DNA from: Kiritimatiellia bacterium
GTDB lineage: Bacteria; Verrucomicrobiota; Kiritimatiellia; SLAD01
Direction: 5' to 3'
NCBI GenBank assembly: GCA_007128275.1
Contig: SKXR01000107.1
Location: 1 to 24,268, forward strand
DNA length: 24,268 nt
Part shown: positions 24,251 to 24,268 of the stretch, in pieces
How the letters are laid out: each line of letters opens with the position of its first letter
Position numbering within the stretch: position 1 is the first letter of the stretch
Notes under the pieces: model-generated
The model's database searches: none
Seen by the model: only the letters and a program-made list of their open reading frames with translations
Told to the model about the DNA's origin: nothing
Position numbers and translations under genes: made by a program

Positions 24251-24268
24251 ATGGCAACCAAGCTATAT
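24251..24268 (+). CDS. Start of a gene, possibly an RRM RNA-binding protein
   Basis: Only six codons (MATKLY) are inside the window. Small bacterial RRM proteins often begin MATKLYVGNL, so this identity is suggested by the N-terminus and the structured leader, but it rests on six residues. An A-rich stretch, AGAAAGAGAAAAG, precedes the ATG with no strong ribosome site. Confidence 0.3.

Noticed and set aside
1..24268. CRISPR array
   Set aside because: The tandem heptamers and dispersed repeats lack regular spacers and 23-40 nt direct repeats, and no cas gene is present.

Overview
The window is GC-rich chromosomal DNA from a Gram-negative bacterium. The signs are an outer-membrane inverse-autotransporter barrel with a signal peptide, a lipobox lipoprotein, a Tat-type signal and an SrkA-type stress kinase. 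I cannot place it to genus. The mix (an inverse-autotransporter barrel joined to a beta-helix passenger, a GxxExxY cassette, and dispersed repeats built on CTTTGCG and CCCCTCC...GGAGGGG) reminds me of environmental Verrucomicrobiota/Kiritimatiellota-like genomes, but that is only an impression. There is no rRNA, tRNA, CRISPR array, integrase or transposase gene.

Layout. (1) 1-5.8 kb: the end of an outer-membrane-like gene (+), an aldo/keto reductase (-), and a 1293-residue inverse autotransporter-like protein (-) with a plausible promoter. (2) 5.8-9.1 kb, all minus strand: a small membrane ORF, an M14-carboxypeptidase-like protein that seems to lack its first zinc ligand, a 383-bp gene-free stretch full of hairpins, an AlkD-type DNA glycosylase, a two-helix membrane protein and a glycine-zipper lipoprotein. 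(3) 9.2-11.2 kb: an SrkA/YihE kinase (-) divergent from a transglutaminase-like protein (+). (4) 11.2-17.9 kb: a palindromic intergenic element, then an AddB-like nuclease, a GxxExxY protein and an AddA-type helicase-nuclease, all plus strand. The GxxExxY gene sits in a cassette bounded by 26-bp inverted repeats and splits the addB/addA pair. (5) 17.9-20.7 kb: a class II Fic protein behind an AT-rich promoter island, and an uncharacterised 465-residue protein. (6) 20.8-24.3 kb: a VapBC toxin-antitoxin pair (-), a Tat-exported calcineurin-like phosphoesterase translationally coupled to a VanZ-like membrane protein (-), and at the right edge a structured leader before the first six codons of a gene, possibly an RRM RNA-binding protein.

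Functional themes are genome maintenance (AddAB-like pair, AlkD), stress and toxin modules (SrkA, Fic, VapBC) and envelope proteins. The most distinctive features are repeats shaping genes. The cassette rewrites the C-terminus of addB and supplies the region where addA starts. A dispersed repeat is translated inside the phosphoesterase N-terminus. A heptamer tandem repeat is translated inside addB. Leads for undescribed biology are the GxxExxY cassette, the inverse-autotransporter/beta-helix architecture, the leader RNA at the right edge and two unusual palindromic intergenic elements.
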